A stretch of DNA of 64,000 nt from assembly GCA_046316495.1 (NCBI GenBank), contig JBKDAM010000146.1, forward strand, positions 1 through 64,000, given 5' to 3'. The position numbers were made by a program, and so were the translations under genes. Origin of the DNA: M3007 sp046316495 (lineage in GTDB: Bacteria; Bacteroidota; Bacteroidia; Chitinophagales; Saprospiraceae). Shown one piece after another: positions 35,118-45,232 of the stretch (position 1 is the first letter of the stretch; each line of letters starts with the position of its first letter). The notes beneath the pieces are model-generated. The model had not been told where the DNA came from. It worked only from the letters and a program-made list of their open reading frames with translations, and did no database searches.

Positions 35118-36438
35118 ATTCGCCAACGGTTAGTACAGACTGATCACCACTTACTTGGTTCTTTATCGTAAGGACACCTTGGGCCATCTCTGTATCACCT
35201 ACAATTGCTACAAACGGAATGTTTCGCTTGGCAGAATATTCAAACTGCTTCTTTAGCTTACCCGCTTCGGGAAATACCTCCGTTGCAACACCTGCATTCC
35301 GCAAAACCGTCGCACACTCAAACGCATAGCGCTGACTTACTTCATCAAACGACGCAAAAAGAACCTCTACAGAAGATTTTAAGGCTTCTGGAAACACTTT
35401 CAACTGCTCCATTACATCATAAATACGGTCAGCACCAAAAGAAATACCCACACCGGATAAACCCGGAACGCCGAACACACCCGTCAAATCAGCATAGCGT
35501 CCCCCTCCTCCAATGCTTCCCATAACAACACCCACTGCCGTAACCTCAAATATGCAGCCAGTATAGTACGAAAGCCCTCGCGCAAGAGTAGCGTCAAACT
35601 GTAATTGGTTCTTTAAAGGAGTATTACGTAAAAAGCCAAACACCTGATTCAGCTCAGCCAACCCCTCTCTCCCTGTTTCCGTCGTCAAGAACACATCCAA
35701 ACCCTCCATAGAAGAAGAAGCCAACATCTCCTCTAACCGATTAACAGCCTCTGCTGCTATCCCCTTTTCTAAAAGTTCCTTCCGTACTCCCTCTATCCCA
35801 ACTTTATCAAGCTTGTCAATCGCCACTGTCATATCTATAAAGCGATCAGCGATACCTGCTGCCTCCGCCATTCCATACAACACCTTTCGGTTATTTACTT
35901 TAATTACAACAGGCACACCTAACTTCGCGAAAGCACTATCATAAATTTGGATCAGTTCCGCCTCGAACAACAAACTATCTGAGCCGATTACATCCGCATC
36001 ACACTGATAAAACTCTCTGTATCGCCCCCTTTGTGGACGATCTGCACGCCAAACAGGCTGTATCTGATACCGCTTAAAGGGAAAGGTCAACTGCCCGCGA
36101 TTCATTACTACGTAGCGGGCAAATGGAACCGTTAAGTCATAGCGTAAACCCCGCTTTGCGATTTTGGGCAATAACTTAGCGGATGACTTCTCGGCCAACA
36201 ACTCCTGATCTGCCTCTTTTAAATAATCTCCATTATTCAAAATTTTAAACAATAGCTTATCTCCCTCCTCCCCATATTTACCTGTCAAGGTAGACAAATT
36301 TTCCATTGCCGGTGTCTCCAATGGCTGAAATCCAAATTGGGTAAACACACTTCTTATGGTATCAAAAATAAAGGTTCGTTTGCGAACCTCCTCCGGCCCA
36401 AAATCCCTGGTACCTTCTGGAATGCTTGGTTTTTGCAT
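35095..36438 (-). CDS. hisS: Histidyl-tRNA synthetase
   Basis: A 447-residue class II synthetase charging tRNA-His. Motif 1 and the start KPSIPEGTRDFGPEEV are typical. Motif 2 is in RYQIQPVWRADRPQRGRYREFYQCDAD. The histidine-A and -B loops are present as LARGLSYYTGCIFE and GGGGRYADLTG. The C-terminal anticodon domain (about 345-447) ends with TIKNQVSGDQ. Its stop overlaps the HMG-CoA reductase gene end by 23 bp. It follows, at a 50-bp distance on the same strand, the type B T9SS cargo gene's stop side. Confidence 0.96.
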   Translation of the reverse strand: MQKPSIPEGTRDFGPEEVRKRTFIFDTIRSVFTQFGFQPLETPAMENLSTLTGKYGEEGDKLLFKILNNGDYLKEADQELLAEKSSAKLLPKIAKRGLRYDLTVPFARYVVMNRGQLTFPFKRYQIQPVWRADRPQRGRYREFYQCDADVIGSDSLLFEAELIQIYDSAFAKLGVPVVIKVNNRKVLYGMAEAAGIADRFIDMTVAIDKLDKVGIEGVRKELLEKGIAAEAVNRLEEMLASSSMEGLDVFLTTETGREGLAELNQVFGFLRNTPLKNQLQFDATLARGLSYYTGCIFEVTAVGVVMGSIGGGGRYADLTGVFGVPGLSGVGISFGADRIYDVMEQLKVFPEALKSSVEVLFASFDEVSQRYAFECATVLRNAGVATEVFPEAGKLKKQFEYSAKRNIPFVAIVGDTEMAQGVLTIKNQVSGDQSVLTVGEFIQMLRP

Positions 36439-36488
36439 TTTTCTACTGTTTTATCAATTTAATCTTTTAAATCAGTCTTTTCTATGTC

Positions 36489-39245
36489 CTAACGAACTAA
36501 TGTAGTACTCCCTTTGTATTCAAGCTCAACACCATCTACAAAGCGCACCAACGCATACCAGGTATAGACCCCAACAGCTCCATCCCTACCATCAATTGTC
36601 CCATTCCAGCCTAAACTCGGTTCGTTTAATGGAATATTGGAGGCCTCAAAAACCTGTCCACCCCATCGATCATAAACCCGTAATAGCCGAATCTCAACAG
36701 CTGCCGGACCCGCAAATCCAGTAAAAAAGTCATTCGGAAATACTCCTTTTTCTGGATCAAAAACATTTGGAAAATACACAGGACGTAGCTGGTTGATCCG
36801 TACTCGAACCACTGCTGTATCTATACATCCATCCTGGTCCGTTATCTTAACCACGTAATCCTCATCAGAAATGGCTTGAATCGTCGGCTCAGAACAGGTG
36901 GTGCAACTTAAACCAACATCAGGAGTCCATTGATAAGTAACTAAACGACCAGCTGGCCCAACTACTGTACTTGCCTGAACAGGATACCCCAGTTCAATTA
37001 AGGTATCCCCTGGCTGTGCCAAAACAACCAACTCAGGTGGCTGCTGAAGACGAACAAATACCGAATCCAAACAACCAAGCGCGTCCCTGACCTTCGCCCA
37101 ATAATCTCCAGCATATAAATTTAATAACACAGGACTGTCTACGTACTGCCCACCATCTGCGCTGTACTCATACCCAGGTGTACCGCCTGTAGCCCCTAAC
37201 TCAATAACACCAGTCGGCAGCCCAAAACACAATAAATCTTTTTGATCAATGAGCTGAACATCTAACTCAGGTGGCTCATTCACCTTAATTGCGGCAACGG
37301 CTGTACACCCATTCGCATCCGTAGCAGTCACCTGATACGAGCCTGGTGACAAACGTTCCGCCTCCGACTGATTTTGACCATCTGACCACTGGTAAGAAAA
37401 GCCTCCAACCCCTCCAAGACCGGTGGCCACCCCAGCTCCATTATTTGCATTAAAACAAGTAATATCGATCGTATCTACTAAAATGGAAACTGGAGGATGA
37501 TCCGTCACTGTAACTGAAAAAGTGCCCTTGCACAATTTACTATCCAAACCTAAAATCGTATACACTCCTGCGGTTAGCCCCTCTTGAATAGAATTCGATG
37601 AAAAACCATTGCCCCAATCAAACTGATAAGGGCCTGTGCCATTTGTAACTTCCAACGCTATTAAGCCGTTAGCGTCTCCAGTGCACAAGGGTGGAGTAAC
37701 CGTTGGGTCAACCTCTAGCCGCAGTTCTAAAACATCAATATCAAGTTCCGTTTCACAGTTATTAGCATCGCGAATCAATAAATTATAAGTACCCTCACCG
37801 AGTCCAGTCAGAGAATTATCGCTAGTAAATGGACCACTGTTCCAACTAAATAAATAAGGCGGTGTGCCAGAATTAATATTGGTTATCTCCACCGCCCCAT
37901 TGGTCCCTCCATTACAATCTGGAACAGCAATAATCGTGTCCACCGTCACGTCTGGGTAAACCGTCAACGTCTGAATATCCGTCACTTTACATCCCAACTC
38001 GGTAGTTAAGGTAAGTACGACAGAACGAATCCCGGCCGTATTAAAAACAACTTCGTGAGGGCCTTTACCAGAGGCAGTAGGAGGCTCCGAATTAGCACCA
38101 AAACTCCACTGGTAATCCGTGATTGCACCCAAAGAAAAACTGGATTGATCTACAATTTGTACCGGAACCCCGATACAAACAGCATTGGGTATCGTTTGAA
38201 ACTTGGCCTCAGGACCCAAAAAGGTGCCCGTTCCTCCAAATTCAACCGAGAAGCCATTGCCAAACGTACTAAAGTTGTTGACACATAGCGCATAGGTAAC
38301 CCCAGCCTCCATATTAAGTGGGGCCAACCAGGCATTATCCCCAGGATCACTGCAACCAGCATCCTCACTGATATCAGTCTCCCCATCCCGAAGCCCCGTT
38401 GCCCCCAAACAAGCAGCAGAATTAACATTAGAGGTTTGACCGGAAGCCATGCATCGTTCAATCAATTTATTCTGACAGTTGCCAATTCCATTGGGGAGTC
38501 GATATAAAACAAAATCAAGATCATCCGGACCATTATTGGGCGTTAAGGCAAATGTGAGAGTCCCCGGAGTCGCACAAGTCCAAACAAACCAAGTTGAATT
38601 GGTCTCAAAATTTGTCCCCTGTCCATTAAAAAAACATTCAGCTCCGTTAAGCTCGGAAATGTCAGATCCAGCTCCAGATACATTTTGCACTACAAAGGGT
38701 GACTTATCACACAAAATGGCTGCTTCGGGACAATCACTCTGGGGATCTACAGGAGGATTGTAGTTATTAATGCAAATTTGAAAAGTTCCAGTCTGTCCAT
38801 TAGCTCCTTGAATTCGAATGTAGTACGTAGACCCTACAAACAGCCCCCCCTGATATGCCTCCACCACATTCGAGTTGCCAGCCGAAGACTGACACTCCAA
38901 CTGATCTAAAGTGCCACCGCAATTACCCCCATACAGTGCAATCTGAGGATCATTTAATGTACCTCCCGAACTCGGTGTTGTAGCCCCACGTACCGTAATG
39001 TTCACATCCGTCGCCTCCGCGACAAATGAAAACCAAACATCATTGAAAACCGCGGGACCAAAACAAGGCGGTGCACTGTAGGCTGAGGCACTTGCTCCAT
39101 TATTCGAAAACGCGCCCGAAGCACTACAAAAAGCGGTAACATCAGAAATGAGAATCGGGTTCGCACAGTCATCATTTGATGGCTGCGCAACCACGGTAAG
39201 TACACCAACTACGTGCAACAAAAAGATTGTCAACAATTTCTTCAT
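36489..39245 (-). CDS. T9SS type B sorting domain protein with SprB repeats
   Basis: A 918-residue secreted protein. Signal peptide about 1-20 (ending VVAQ), then two pre-peptidase-like beta domains (about 25-135 and 150-330), a PKD-like domain (about 340-430) and about four SprB-type repeats of about 75-80 residues (CNGGTNGAVEITNINSG, CTGDANGLIALEVTNG, CFNANNGAGVATGLGG, CFGLPTGVIELGATGG). The C-terminal domain (about 825-918) starts PVYFPNVFDPE and contains VYDRWGGQVFEA and YTWYALVRF, the gliding motility-associated type B sorting signal. It is an adhesin-like or surface-layer protein by architecture. The ATG at 39245 is chosen because the signal peptide follows it. Confidence 0.9.
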   Translation of the reverse strand: MKKLLTIFLLHVVGVLTVVAQPSNDDCANPILISDVTAFCSASGAFSNNGASASAYSAPPCFGPAVFNDVWFSFVAEATDVNITVRGATTPSSGGTLNDPQIALYGGNCGGTLDQLECQSSAGNSNVVEAYQGGLFVGSTYYIRIQGANGQTGTFQICINNYNPPVDPQSDCPEAAILCDKSPFVVQNVSGAGSDISELNGAECFFNGQGTNFETNSTWFVWTCATPGTLTFALTPNNGPDDLDFVLYRLPNGIGNCQNKLIERCMASGQTSNVNSAACLGATGLRDGETDISEDAGCSDPGDNAWLAPLNMEAGVTYALCVNNFSTFGNGFSVEFGGTGTFLGPEAKFQTIPNAVCIGVPVQIVDQSSFSLGAITDYQWSFGANSEPPTASGKGPHEVVFNTAGIRSVVLTLTTELGCKVTDIQTLTVYPDVTVDTIIAVPDCNGGTNGAVEITNINSGTPPYLFSWNSGPFTSDNSLTGLGEGTYNLLIRDANNCETELDIDVLELRLEVDPTVTPPLCTGDANGLIALEVTNGTGPYQFDWGNGFSSNSIQEGLTAGVYTILGLDSKLCKGTFSVTVTDHPPVSILVDTIDITCFNANNGAGVATGLGGVGGFSYQWSDGQNQSEAERLSPGSYQVTATDANGCTAVAAIKVNEPPELDVQLIDQKDLLCFGLPTGVIELGATGGTPGYEYSADGGQYVDSPVLLNLYAGDYWAKVRDALGCLDSVFVRLQQPPELVVLAQPGDTLIELGYPVQASTVVGPAGRLVTYQWTPDVGLSCTTCSEPTIQAISDEDYVVKITDQDGCIDTAVVRVRINQLRPVYFPNVFDPEKGVFPNDFFTGFAGPAAVEIRLLRVYDRWGGQVFEASNIPLNEPSLGWNGTIDGRDGAVGVYTWYALVRFVDGVELEYKGSTTLVR

Positions 39246-39353
39246 GGTCACAAATTCATTGTGTTTCATTGTTCCGTACAGCTCAAGATCTATCTATCCA
39301 AAGAAGAATCACCTGTACACCCCATTAGACGCCAAAAAACATAAAAATGTTGC

Positions 39354-40838
39354 TTATTCAGGAAGATTATCCAAAACATCCAGTTCCTTCCCTGAATCTA
39401 AATCCATGTTAACCAAAATAGCTAAGCTAATAAAAAATAAGGACCCTATCTTATCGGTCTCCACTAAGTCATTCATTAGCATCAACACAATAACCAAAAC
39501 AAAACAAAGTAAAGCAGCTAATGCCATCCGGCGCTGCCAAGGAATTTTCTGAATGCGATAAATACGCTGCCCCTGCACCATCGCAAAAAAACAAAGCCCG
39601 ATAAACAATAATGCCCCTGGCAAACCTTGCTCCACCGCTATCATAAGATAATAATTGTGCATTCCAGACCGCTCAGGATTATCGCTTACGTAGGTCCTAA
39701 AACTATTAACCGTATAATTTTTGTAAAAAAAATAAAAATTGCCTGGACCAAAACCCAAAAAAGGCTTGTCCTTAATCATCTGGGATGCTGCTACCCAACG
39801 GTATACTCGCTCCATTAATGAAATATCTTCTAATCTGGTAGTCGCTTCTAATAAGCTCTCAAAACGCGTATGAGTAACAGTCCGTTCATAATCTGGAGCA
39901 AACAACAACCAATTGTCTCTGTAGGTTACAAAGGCGACAAATAAACCAAAAAGAAGGACCGTGAAAGTAAGGGCCAAGCGCATAACGCGCAACTTGACAA
40001 CAAAACTTACCACTACTGACGCTACCAAAGCACCATAGGCCGCCCTAGTATATGCAAAATTAATCCCAATTAATAGCACTAGAATCCCCACAACTAGTAT
40101 CCACCAGATTAGAGACCACCTCTTATACCAGTAGGTCGCATACCAAATAAACGGGATGAAAACAGCCATGATGCACGCATACATAACATGGTTCCTGTAA
40201 AACGGTGAGAGTACTGAATTAATGGTCTCAAATGAAAACCCCTTGCCTGAATGCCGAAACAAAATGATGATTACAGTAGCTAACAAAGGGATAAAAAACC
40301 ACCATATCATCTTCTTTAAGTCCGCCTCTTCCTGCAAAAAACGGCCCGTCAAAAAGAAAAAAACAGCCACATACCACCCCTTAGCCAACAAAAACTTGAT
40401 TGACACACCAAAATCCTCTGAAAAAAGTACCGAAATAGCCGTCCAAATCAAATGTAATAATAAAGCTATCGTGATAGGATGCCGCAAAAAGCGCCCATCA
40501 ATCCGACTTCCGTGTCGGACTAACCATAAGGTGCCAGCTCCAGTAAGCAGCCACATTAAAGGCTCAGAAAAAAAATCGGTGCCAAACCCACCCGGCAACT
40601 CCATCTCCGTTGACAACGGTATCGAGGCCATCAATAAAAAGTAAATAGACTTGAAATGGACAATCGTAACCCAGATCAAGGCCAAACCAAACGGCAAACC
40701 TGCCAACCACCACGATTCTGTGAATATACCAGCCCCAACCAACACAAGAAAAACAGTAGCCAAAACTGCCACCGCACTCCCCCTTATTTTTATTGAAGGT
40801 AAACCCTCGGTCTGCTCGGACATAACATCAAGTGACAC
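39354..40838 (-). CDS. O-antigen ligase / polymerase family membrane protein
   Basis: A 494-residue protein (489 if it starts at 40823) with about 12 hydrophobic helices and a large loop between two late helices (about 300-400), which carries RVYRWVAASQMIKDKPFLGFGPGNF, the usual O-antigen ligase/Wzy-like motif. Such proteins join polymerised polysaccharide to lipid A or polymerise repeat units. The Wzz-like gene directly upstream on the same strand (12 bp gap) supports a role in surface polysaccharide assembly. Ligase and polymerase cannot be told apart from sequence alone. Confidence 0.85.
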   Translation of the reverse strand: MSLDVMSEQTEGLPSIKIRGSAVAVLATVFLVLVGAGIFTESWWLAGLPFGLALIWVTIVHFKSIYFLLMASIPLSTEMELPGGFGTDFFSEPLMWLLTGAGTLWLVRHGSRIDGRFLRHPITIALLLHLIWTAISVLFSEDFGVSIKFLLAKGWYVAVFFFLTGRFLQEEADLKKMIWWFFIPLLATVIIILFRHSGKGFSFETINSVLSPFYRNHVMYACIMAVFIPFIWYATYWYKRWSLIWWILVVGILVLLIGINFAYTRAAYGALVASVVVSFVVKLRVMRLALTFTVLLFGLFVAFVTYRDNWLLFAPDYERTVTHTRFESLLEATTRLEDISLMERVYRWVAASQMIKDKPFLGFGPGNFYFFYKNYTVNSFRTYVSDNPERSGMHNYYLMIAVEQGLPGALLFIGLCFFAMVQGQRIYRIQKIPWQRRMALAALLCFVLVIVLMLMNDLVETDKIGSLFFISLAILVNMDLDSGKELDVLDNLPE

Positions 40839-40850
40839 TTTTTAATAGGC

Positions 40851-41999
40851 CTACGACCTTCTTAATACGTTTTCCCAATTCACATCCCTGTAAGCATCCA
40901 CAATCACCGCAGCAAGAGCAGCGAGAAGAAAAACACTAATGACAGAACCCAAAACAATCAAACTACGGACTGGACGATTTTTTCGCAACGCTGGCTCCGC
41001 CTTTTCTACAATGTGAATCGCAGAAATCTCCGTATTAAACACTGCCTTAATCTGGTAATACCGTTCTAAGTCATAGCTCAGCTGCTTGCGCGCCTGGTAA
41101 TGCAGATCTCTCAACACCTGAAGCCTTGCCAGACCAGTACTATAACGCTCCAGAGTCAGTTGCTTTACACCATCAGAAGACTGTTCACCCTCTACACCCC
41201 TTGTAAGCATCCGTCGCTGCTGCTCAGCAGCTCGTAAATTCGCTTTTATATACGCAATCGTATCACGAGGAATCAATGGGTTCGGCTCTAATACCTCTAA
41301 GCGAGCCCTGTTTTTTACTACATCCGATTCCGCACTCGCTAAGTTAAGCGCAAGCTGCTCACCTTGAGCGACAGGATCGTATATGCCAGATCTTGCCTGC
41401 AGCTGCTCCAAACTGTCTCCAAGGCGCTTAAGCTCTTCTTGTTTACGCTGAATATTGTCATCAATTGCCGCCAAAAGACGGCCCTGACTTTCCGTATTTA
41501 ACTTCCTTGCCATCTCATCCGTTTTCTTCATAGCAGCGTTGGCCATCTTAGCCGCTACCTCAGGATCTGTATCCTCCACACTGATTTCCAGTGCCTCATT
41601 CTTGTTCTTTTGGGCTAAATACAACTTCCGAAACCTCTTTCTAACCTTGAACTGACCATCCTTAGAAGTGGAATCAATATCATAGTGGACATACAAGTTG
41701 AACTGTTCAACCATGTAGTCTACCAAAGCATTACTGTTGGCAATTTCAGCAATACGATCCAAATCCTGATCCGTGCCATAGTACTCAGTGGCCTGCCCAC
41801 TGCTCCCAAACAATTTCTCAGGATTCGCCAGCTCAGGACTCGCAGGGTAGCAAATAGCCGTAGATTTGTAGTAATTAGGCAACAATAACGCAACTACAAT
41901 GCTGACTGCTCCTGTTATAACACAAATGTTCCGAATGGGTCTGCGCCACAACCAAACCGATTGTAGCACTCCGATTAAATTATCTCGTTGGTGTTCCAT
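40851..41999 (-). CDS. Wzz-family polysaccharide chain-length regulator-like protein
   Basis: A 382-residue protein with membrane segments near both ends (about 24-45 and 345-370) and a long coiled-coil periplasmic middle (about 155-300: KQEELKRLGDSLEQLQA and related heptad-like stretches). This is the Wzz/GumC/exopolysaccharide co-polymerase layout without a kinase domain. The ATG at 41999 follows a TACCTTTG box by 12 bp; an upstream ATG at 42035 would contain the box. It lies next to the O-antigen ligase-like gene. Confidence 0.88.
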   Translation of the reverse strand: MEHQRDNLIGVLQSVWLWRRPIRNICVITGAVSIVVALLLPNYYKSTAICYPASPELANPEKLFGSSGQATEYYGTDQDLDRIAEIANSNALVDYMVEQFNLYVHYDIDSTSKDGQFKVRKRFRKLYLAQKNKNEALEISVEDTDPEVAAKMANAAMKKTDEMARKLNTESQGRLLAAIDDNIQRKQEELKRLGDSLEQLQARSGIYDPVAQGEQLALNLASAESDVVKNRARLEVLEPNPLIPRDTIAYIKANLRAAEQQRRMLTRGVEGEQSSDGVKQLTLERYSTGLARLQVLRDLHYQARKQLSYDLERYYQIKAVFNTEISAIHIVEKAEPALRKNRPVRSLIVLGSVISVFLLAALAAVIVDAYRDVNWENVLRRS

Positions 42000-42010
42000 A
42001 AATTTCCGCG

Positions 42011-42018
42011 CAAAGGTA
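42011..42018 (-). promoter_or_regulatory. Bacteroidetes -7 box (TACCTTTG) for the Wzz-like gene
   Basis: TACCTTTG on the minus strand ends 12 bp before the ATG at 41999 and lies inside the upstream extension of the frame, deciding the start. Confidence 0.5.
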
Positions 42019-42141
42019 CGTTTAACCACTGACACCAGAAAGAAACGCTTTAACCAAGGTAGTACGCTGCCTTAAATACTGTAGAAACAAAGATTATTTT
42101 TATTTAAATACAGCTAATTACCCTTACTTTGGGCTTAAATT

Positions 42142-43311
42142 ATGCTCCGATCTTACTTTATTTTTTTGTTATTTTTATTCCAGCAACAATCCCTACTGGC
42201 ACAAAACCCTTTACCAGGAGCCGTAGCAATACACGATTATCTTCCTAAGCTGGAAAAAAAACGAGTTGCGCTGGTCGTAAACCACACTGCCCAGGTAAAT
42301 GGAAAACACTTAGTCGACACCCTACAATCACTTGGAGTAGACATACGCTTTGTTTTTGCTCCCGAACACGGATTCCGGGGATTAGCTGGTGCTGGCGATT
42401 TACTAAATGATACTATAGATGAGCAATCTTGCTTACCAATACGTTCCTTGTATGGGAAAAACAAAAAGCCAAAAGCCGAACAGCTCCAAGAGGTTGATAT
42501 TGTTGTTTACGATATACAAGACGTCGGAGCTCGTTTTTATACTTACATTAGCACACTTTTCTATGTTGCAGAAGCTTGTGCTGAAAATGAAAAACAACTA
42601 ATCGTTTTAGATAGGCCTAACCCCAATGGCCACTATATTGATGGCCCTGTACTCGATCTGAATTATCGATCATTTGTCGGAATCGTTCCAATCCCAATCG
42701 TGCATGGGTGCACTGTCGGAGAGCTGGCCTTAATGTACAAAGGAGAATCCTGGATAAATTGCGCTGATTTTTTGGACTTATTGATTATTCCTTGCTCCAA
42801 TTATCAACACGCTCAGCTGTATGCCCCGCCAATCAAACCCTCTCCAAACCTTCCAGACCTCCGATCCATCTTATTGTACCCAAGTTTATGTCTATTTGAA
42901 GGTACTAAGGTAAGTGTAGGACGAGGCACTAATTCCCCTTTTCAGATACTTGGATACCCTGAATTTCCCGCAGGCAGCTGCTTCTTTAAACCCGCTCCCA
43001 ATCAGGGTGCAGCTAAACCAAGTTACAACGAAATTATTTGCTGTGGCGTAGACCTGAGCAACACACCTATTGATGTGCTTTATCAAAAAAAATCACTTGA
43101 CTTAAGCTGGCTTTTTTTCTTCTTTGAAAACAGCCCAATAAAAGATGATTTCTTTAACTCAAATCAATTTTTTAACCTACTTGCAGGTAACCAAACCCTC
43201 AGAATTCAGTTGGAACAAGGCTGTTCAGAAGAAGAAATAAGAGCATCTTGGTGGCCTGGTATTGTCCAATTCCGTAAAATGAGGGACAACTACCTCTTGT
43301 ACCCAGAATAA
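42142..43311 (+). CDS. NamZ-like exo-beta-N-acetylmuramidase (DUF1343)
   Basis: A 389-residue exported protein. Signal peptide about 1-20 (ending LLAQ), then a Rossmann-like domain with VALVVNHTAQV, FAPEHGFRGLAGAGD, VYDIQDVGARFYTYISTL and LDRPNPNG, which are DUF1343 hallmarks. In Bacillus the family was shown to release terminal N-acetylmuramic acid from peptidoglycan fragments. Here it likely acts in the periplasm on cell-wall turnover products. It is divergent from the Wzz-like gene and converges on aspS with a shared terminator. Confidence 0.88.
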   Translation: MLRSYFIFLLFLFQQQSLLAQNPLPGAVAIHDYLPKLEKKRVALVVNHTAQVNGKHLVDTLQSLGVDIRFVFAPEHGFRGLAGAGDLLNDTIDEQSCLPIRSLYGKNKKPKAEQLQEVDIVVYDIQDVGARFYTYISTLFYVAEACAENEKQLIVLDRPNPNGHYIDGPVLDLNYRSFVGIVPIPIVHGCTVGELALMYKGESWINCADFLDLLIIPCSNYQHAQLYAPPIKPSPNLPDLRSILLYPSLCLFEGTKVSVGRGTNSPFQILGYPEFPAGSCFFKPAPNQGAAKPSYNEIICCGVDLSNTPIDVLYQKKSLDLSWLFFFFENSPIKDDFFNSNQFFNLLAGNQTLRIQLEQGCSEEEIRASWWPGIVQFRKMRDNYLLYPE

Positions 43312-43314
43312 ATT

Positions 43315-43348
43315 GGGCGATAAAAAGTAAAAAAACCTTTTATCGCCC
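43315..43348. terminator. Bidirectional terminator between the NamZ-like gene and aspS
   Basis: GGGCGATAAAAAG (43315-43327) pairs with CTTTTATCGCCC (43337-43348) apart from one unpaired base, with A-rich and T-rich flanks that allow use in both directions. Confidence 0.82.
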
Positions 43349-43358
43349 TTAAATAAAC

Positions 43359-45131
43359 TTATTCAGCAGTTTCCTCCTTAATGGAAATCCCAAGCTCATC
43401 AAGTTGTTTTTGATGAATGCCGTCAGGAGCATCAATCATCATGTCACGCCCCTGGTTATTTTTAGGGAACGCAATAAAGTCCCTAATAGAATTGGCCCCG
43501 TTCATTACCGCACTCAATCGGTCAAACCCAAATGCAATACCACCGTGGGGGGGAGCTCCATATTCAAATGCGCCCAGTAAAAATCCAAATTGATTCTCCG
43601 CTTCTTCCTGTGAAAAACCAAGTAATCGGAAGTTTCTAGCCTGTAAATCCCGATCGTGAATACGAATAGAACCACCACCAATCTCCACACCATTCAACAC
43701 CAAGTCATAAGCGTCCGCACGCATACTCTTCAACACCGCTGGATCGTTTGACTCCATTTTCACAATATCTTGTGGTTTTGGCGAGGTAAATGGGTGATGC
43801 ATGGCAAAAAAACGCCCCGCCTCTTCATCCCACTCCAGTAGCGGGAAATCTACTACCCAAAGTGGCTTAAATACCTTTGGATCCCGAAGTCCTAACCGAT
43901 TCCCCATTTCTAATCGCAACTCACAAAGCTGCTTCCTTGTCTTCTCCTCTTCCCCACTCAACATAAACAGCATATCTCCAGCCTTCGCCCCAGCGAGATC
44001 TGCCCACTCCTTCAGCTCTTCCGGAGTATAAAACTTGTCAACACTCGACTTAATTGAACCATCCGCTTCTAACCGAATATAAACCAAACCCTTTGCTCCA
44101 ATTTGAGGACGCTTTAACCATTCCGTCAGCTCATCCACTTGTTTGCGAGAATAAGAAGCGCAACCAGGAGCACAAATACCCAAAATAATTTCTGAGGTAT
44201 CAAAAACCCCAAATCCTCTGCCTTTTGCTACTGCCGTAAAATCTATAAACTCCATACCAAACCGTACATCGGGCTTATCTGAACCGTACCTAATCATCGC
44301 TTCATCATAGGTCATTCGAGGGAACTCCGGCAAATCAATGTTTAACGCCTTCTTAAACAAATGCTTGGTCAACCCTTCAAAAGTGTTTAGTATATCCTCC
44401 TGGTGCACAAATGACATCTCACAGTCAATTTGTGTAAACTCTGGCTGACGGTCAGCCCTCAAATCCTCATCCCGAAAACATTTTACAATCTGAAAATACT
44501 TGTCAAAGCCCGCTACCATCAAGATCTGCTTAAATGTCTGTGGAGACTGCGGCAAGGCATAAAACTGCCCCTTATTCATCCTGGAAGGAACTACAAAGTC
44601 ACGTGCGCCTTCTGGTGTCGACTTAATTAAAAAGGGGGTTTCAACCTCAATAAAACCTTGGTCAGAAAGATATTTCCGCGTTTCAACAGCTAAATTAGAC
44701 CGGAAAATCAAATTCTGCTGTACCGCCGATCTACGTAGGTCCAAGTAACGGTACTTCATCCTTAAATCATCACCACCATCCGTATCATCCACAATGGTAA
44801 ACGGAGGAGTCTTCGCAGCGTTTAGAATACGTAACTCCTGGACTTTTATTTCTATCTCTCCCGTAGCAATTTTATTACTTTTAGATGCTCGCTCAATAAC
44901 GGTTCCGGTAGCCTGTACAACATACTCCCGGCCAATTGACCTTGCAACCTCAAATAAACCAGAATCAGTATAGTTCTCGTCAAATACTAACTGGGTAATG
45001 CCATAACGGTCTCGAACATCAATCCATAAAAGACTGCCTTTATCTCGGATGGTGGCCGCCCATCCTGAAAGGGTAACTGTTTTGCCAATATCGGAGAGGC
45101 GCAATTCGCCGCAATGATGCGTACGGTACAT
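43359..45131 (-). CDS. aspS: Aspartyl-tRNA synthetase
   Basis: A 590-residue bacterial-type AspRS. The anticodon-binding OB domain opens with RTHHCGELRLSDIGKTVTLSGWA. Then come motif 2 with FRDEDLRADRQPEFTQID, the bacterial GAD insertion (about 290-410) and motif 3 with GIAFGFDRLSAVM near the C-terminus. The length is the usual 580-600 residues. A TACCTTTG box lies 41 bp upstream of the start at 45131. Confidence 0.97.
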   Translation of the reverse strand: MYRTHHCGELRLSDIGKTVTLSGWAATIRDKGSLLWIDVRDRYGITQLVFDENYTDSGLFEVARSIGREYVVQATGTVIERASKSNKIATGEIEIKVQELRILNAAKTPPFTIVDDTDGGDDLRMKYRYLDLRRSAVQQNLIFRSNLAVETRKYLSDQGFIEVETPFLIKSTPEGARDFVVPSRMNKGQFYALPQSPQTFKQILMVAGFDKYFQIVKCFRDEDLRADRQPEFTQIDCEMSFVHQEDILNTFEGLTKHLFKKALNIDLPEFPRMTYDEAMIRYGSDKPDVRFGMEFIDFTAVAKGRGFGVFDTSEIILGICAPGCASYSRKQVDELTEWLKRPQIGAKGLVYIRLEADGSIKSSVDKFYTPEELKEWADLAGAKAGDMLFMLSGEEEKTRKQLCELRLEMGNRLGLRDPKVFKPLWVVDFPLLEWDEEAGRFFAMHHPFTSPKPQDIVKMESNDPAVLKSMRADAYDLVLNGVEIGGGSIRIHDRDLQARNFRLLGFSQEEAENQFGFLLGAFEYGAPPHGGIAFGFDRLSAVMNGANSIRDFIAFPKNNQGRDMMIDAPDGIHQKQLDELGISIKEETAE

Positions 45132-45171
45132 AAAATCGTTTCGTTAGAGTGGGTAAATGTTAAAGAAGGCG

Positions 45172-45179
45172 CAAAGGTA
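45172..45179 (-). promoter_or_regulatory. Bacteroidetes -7 box (TACCTTTG) for aspS
   Basis: TACCTTTG on the minus strand ends 41 bp before the ATG at 45131. Confidence 0.5.
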
Positions 45180-45232
45180 CAGTATTGTTCCCTCATATCA
45201 TGATGGCAAGATCACCCTAAAAACAGTAATTT

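Noticed and set aside
40222..40644. 140-codon plus-strand ORF rich in Lys
   Set aside because: Antisense shadow of the membrane helices of the O-antigen ligase-like gene.
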